From Cellvibrio sp. PSBB006 (GTDB taxonomy: Bacteria > Pseudomonadota > Gammaproteobacteria > Pseudomonadales > Cellvibrionaceae), in the NCBI RefSeq assembly GCF_002162135.1, contig NZ_CP021382.1, positions 4,586,001 to 4,650,000 of the forward strand: a DNA stretch of 64,000 nucleotides, read 5' to 3'. Every line of letters begins with the position of its first letter. Within the stretch, counting starts at the first letter, position 1. The notes beneath the pieces are model-generated. The model was not told the DNA's origin, did no database searches, and saw only the letters and a program-made list of their open reading frames with translations. Shown here one piece after another: positions 61,395 to 64,000 of the stretch. The translations under genes were made by a program, and so were the position numbers.

Positions 61395-62489
61395 TTAAAT
61401 TTTGATGAATATCTTTTTCTTATACATCCACCAGATTGGAAGAAAACACAACACGATAAACAAAAGAATCCAGGCCGTTGCACTTGCAATCGCATTCATT
61501 CCCATGAAGGCAAATAGAGCCTGAAAACTGTTGTGAACTGAGTGTCCGCCGAGTTCCACGTCAAACAACTTTGCCAATACAATATGTAACACATACGCCG
61601 CAATTGCATTGGCACCGAATACCTGAGCCACATAAGTGCCACGGCGGGCTCCTTCTATATCGGTATACCATAGCAAGCTGGCGAGACCTGACGCCGCCAG
61701 GCCGCCTGTAACCAGCACAAAACTGCTTGACCATAATGCTTTATTCAGTGGAAAGAAAAAGCTCCAGCAATAACCGGCCACAAAGATCAAAAAGCCGAAC
61801 ACGAACATCAACATAATTGTGTGCTTCAGATCATGATGTTTTACGATGATTCGTCCGGCAAACATTCCTAGCAATCCGCTAGCGATGGCCGGGTAGGTGC
61901 TTAGCAATCCCTCCGGGTCCCAGGTTCCGCGCCACAACATACCCGGCAAAAAGTGATAGTCGACCCAATTGACGATGTTGTTTCCGCGTTCCAATACGCC
62001 AGCTTCTATACCCGGTGCAGGAACGAACAAGAGGATTAACCAATACGAAATCAGAATAGAGATCGCTGTAACAATGAGTTGTTTATGCGTAAGGTAAAGG
62101 CCCATCAACGAACATACGCAATAGACCAACGCAATCCGTTGTAACACCCCGAGGACACGTATCGCTTCAAAATGCGTGTACAAGAGGTTAATACACATTC
62201 CCAGCACGAACAAAATACATGTTCTTGACAGAATTTTTTTTACCAGGGGCGTGCGGTCATCGTTTAAAGGATCAAATCGACGTAACCCCAAGCTGATTGC
62301 AACACCAACGATAAAAATAAAAAAAGGAAAAACCAGGTCGGCAAGCATCAACCCATCCCAATAGGCATGAGATAACTGCCCAAACGTGTTAGGGCTATTG
62401 GCGATAATCATGCCGATAATTGTGAATCCACGGAAGACATCCAGTGCGAACAAACGTTGATTTTGCGTAGAAGAAGCGGGAGCTTGCAT
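61395..62489 (-). CDS. HGSNAT/NagX-like membrane acyltransferase
   Basis: A 364-residue membrane protein with about ten helices. The N-terminal RLFALDVFRGFTIIGMIIAN and LADLVFPFFIFIVGVAISL are the hallmarks of the COG4299/DUF5009 family, which includes human heparan-alpha-glucosaminide N-acetyltransferase and bacterial NagX of GlcNAc regulons. In lysosomes HGSNAT and NAGLU act one after the other, so their pairing here with GH89 is notable. It is transcribed from the region of the paired operators, with a leader of about 350 bases. It converges with the PhoX-like gene. Confidence 0.88.
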   Translation of the reverse strand: MQAPASSTQNQRLFALDVFRGFTIIGMIIANSPNTFGQLSHAYWDGLMLADLVFPFFIFIVGVAISLGLRRFDPLNDDRTPLVKKILSRTCILFVLGMCINLLYTHFEAIRVLGVLQRIALVYCVCSLMGLYLTHKQLIVTAISILISYWLILLFVPAPGIEAGVLERGNNIVNWVDYHFLPGMLWRGTWDPEGLLSTYPAIASGLLGMFAGRIIVKHHDLKHTIMLMFVFGFLIFVAGYCWSFFFPLNKALWSSSFVLVTGGLAASGLASLLWYTDIEGARRGTYVAQVFGANAIAAYVLHIVLAKLFDVELGGHSVHNSFQALFAFMGMNAIASATAWILLFIVLCFLPIWWMYKKKIFIKI

Positions 62490-62659
62490 AGACTTCGGCC
62501 TGTATTAAAAATGCTTTTGGAGGTGAGAGGCGAGCCTCATTCGCGGCGTTTAAAATTCTTGTTTATAACAGCTAAAAACAAATTGCTAATTTTAACCGTA
62601 GTAAGTCGGGCGAATCCTGTTCGCTGAAAAAAAAGCGTTAGCGTCCCATGAAAAAAAGT

Positions 62660-62685
62660 GGATGTACCCTGGGGTAGGTACATCC
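62660..62685 (-). terminator. Terminator-like hairpin in the leader of the acyltransferase gene
   Basis: GGATGTACC (62660-62668) pairs perfectly with GGTACATCC (62677-62685). Read on the minus strand it is followed by ACTTTTTTT (complement of 62651-62659), so it has the form of an intrinsic terminator upstream of the gene starting at 62489. A second structured stretch (CAAGAA...TTCTTG around GGGC/GCCC) lies at about 62732-62762. The 737-bp region 62490-63226 holds no convincing gene. Confidence 0.6.
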
Positions 62686-62834
62686 AAAAAGTATGGGGAC
62701 ACAGAGGCGTTGGAAGTCATCGACTCCCCTCAAGAAGACCGAGGGCTCTCTCGCCCTTCTTGCGCCCCAGACATGGCTAACAAGCGCAGGAGATTGCTTG
62801 TAATCCTCGTCTGTGAACAACTTTAATATCCTAA

Positions 62835-62870
62835 TGTCAACGTTGTCAATTGTTTTTGTCAACGTTGTCA
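62835..62870. promoter_or_regulatory. Paired LacI-type operators between the acyltransferase gene and the LacI regulator gene
   Basis: TGTCAACGTTGTCA occurs at 62835-62848 and again at 62857-62870, 22 bases apart, the same spacing as at 54570-54605. The position between divergent genes suggests control of the acyltransferase and possibly of the regulator itself, whose ATG is about 355 bases away. Confidence 0.8.
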
Positions 62871-63226
62871 TTTATGATTTTTTGCAATAATGTACCAAAA
62901 TGGGGCGTTGTTGCGAATTTGAGCCAGAAGCGAGCCTGGCGCACTATCAGGCATAAAAAGATCTGTCGCCGTGTGAGAAGGCGTTGAATTTTTTCCGAGG
63001 TCGTATAGATAGGCTGTGTGGCTTCGTACCTAGGGAACATGCCATTGTATTGTTTTCTTGGGGGCAGACGCAGGAATAAATTTCGGCTAATAATTTTTCC
63101 TCTTGCGCAGTATTTTTTGATGGTACATCTTCACCAAATGCACAGCGTTATTGCTTGCAGCTATGCCCATAAATCTCTATCCTGCACTCGAATCAAATGA
63201 CCTTCCAATCATCGTGAGAGGATTAA

Positions 63227-64000
63227 TGAAAAAGCCTACGATAAAGGACGTAGCCAAGCTTGCAGGCGTGTCCTTTAAAACGGTTTCGAGGGTGATCAAT
63301 AACGAACCCGTAGTCAGTGATGAAGTGAAGGAGCGGGTTCTTAAATATATCAAATCACTGAATTACAAACCCAATATGCCGGCGCGCTTAATGCGTCGAG
63401 CGCCTTTTTCAATTGCCTTTGTTTACGATAATCCGAATAGTCACTATGTCATTGAAATGCAAAATGGCATCCTGGCGGAATGTCGTGCGCAGGGTTTCGA
63501 ACTGGTTATTCATCCCACCGCGTCCAATTCTGATATGGTTGGCAGCGAACTTATGACAATGATTGGTTCAAGCCAGATCGGCGGTATTATTCTCACTCCC
63601 CCATTATCAGAAAATCATGACCTGGTGAAATATCTGGTGGGTTTTAACGCAAAAGTTGTGCGCATTCTTTCGGGCGCCCAAGCGCCGGATGATTTAACAC
63701 CTGTGGTGTATGTCAATGACTGCAAAGCCAGCGAAGATATCACGCAGTACCTGATTGATCTGGGACATAAAAGGATTGCCTTTATCGGTGGTCAACCGGA
63801 CCACGAATCCAGTAAAGGTCGTAAAGCGGGATATCAGGCTGCGTTAAGAAATAATCATATCGATGTCGATAATGACTTTATTCTTGAAGGAAGTTTTACG
63901 TTTGAGTCGGGTGTTGAGTTGACCCGGCAAATATTGGCGCGTGATGACAGGCCTACGGCTATCGTGGCTGCGAATGATGAAATTGCGGCAGGCACATTAT
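63227..64000 (+). CDS. LacI-family transcriptional regulator (3' end outside window)
   Basis: An open frame of 258 codons runs from ATG 63227 to the window end. Residues ~4-25 form the LacI helix-turn-helix (TIKDVAKLAGVSFKTVSRVI) with the hinge at ~48-58 (NYKPNMPARLM). The sugar-binding core follows (FSIAFVYDNPNSHYVIEMQNG, GGIILTPP, LGHKRIAFIGGQ, PTAIVAANDEIAAG). GAGAGG lies just upstream. It is the natural candidate to bind the AACGTT-centred operators at 54570 and 62835 and to control this glycan locus; the inducer is unknown. Confidence 0.93.

Noticed and set aside
62638..62871. A 77-codon minus-strand frame in the acyltransferase leader
   Set aside because: It starts in the operator and ends past the terminator-like hairpin with no good ribosome site; it is more likely a leader RNA than a gene.

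Overview
The window looks like a chromosomal segment of a Cellvibrionaceae-type gammaproteobacterium, most likely a Cellvibrio relative. This is an inference from the gene content: a CBM6 cell-wall-binding protein, TonB-dependent receptors with a GH89 glycosidase, Pil/Chp-type chemosensory genes, and a tolC / thiC / nudF / yqiB / cpdA / yqiA / parE backbone like that of Pseudomonas and, without thiC, E. coli. No rRNA, tRNA, CRISPR array or prophage was seen. Both ends cut a gene: a multi-domain membrane protein on the left and a LacI-family regulator on the right.

Layout. 0-8 kb: a DUF3857/TonB-domain fusion, a glycerophosphodiesterase, a small MscS channel, an aromatic/aspartate aminotransferase, a secreted CBM6 protein, hisC and a STAS protein. 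8.6-13.7 kb: a GGDEF-EAL protein, an IS110-family insertion sequence with a structured non-coding left end, and rimK with its retropepsin-like partner. 13.9-21.3 kb: a small acidic protein, an HdfR-like LysR regulator, tolC, a TPP riboswitch with thiD-thiC, nudF and yqiB. 21.4-32.6 kb: genes inserted into the conserved block, namely a hoxX-like gene behind an MHYT-domain membrane sensor, and a seven-gene Pil/Chp-like chemosensory operon. 32.9-36.3 kb: the backbone resumes with cpdA, yqiA and parE. 36.4-40.1 kb: a winged-helix/nucleotidyltransferase pair behind a palindromic operator, a sensor-like membrane protein and radA. 40.1-48.2 kb, minus strand: an epimerase-SPW-VKOR fusion, a LodA/LodB pair with an exported CxxCH protein, and two PilZ proteins. 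48.4-54.2 kb: a ROK kinase coupled to btuFCD, then a cobalamin riboswitch and a btuB-like receptor. 54.6-64 kb: a glycan locus (TonB receptor, GH89 alpha-N-acetylglucosaminidase, Tat-exported PhoX-like protein, HGSNAT/NagX-like membrane acyltransferase, LacI regulator). The same 14-bp LacI-type operator occurs as a pair, 22 bp apart, upstream of the receptor and again upstream of the acyltransferase.

Two dispersed repeat families lie between genes. One is a short GGTCGGATTA...TAATCCGACC palindrome, alone or as inverted pairs. The other is a larger element present four times in two sizes (about 106 and 176 bp). It has 28-bp terminal arms and an inner 11-bp stem that change together between copies, and two distinguishable ends. 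I recognise no described family for it, and it is the strongest candidate here for an undescribed element. Other leads are the MHYT-HoxX pairing, the chemosensory operon joined to cpdA, the LodA/LodB/CxxCH cluster, and the IS110 left end as a candidate bridge RNA.
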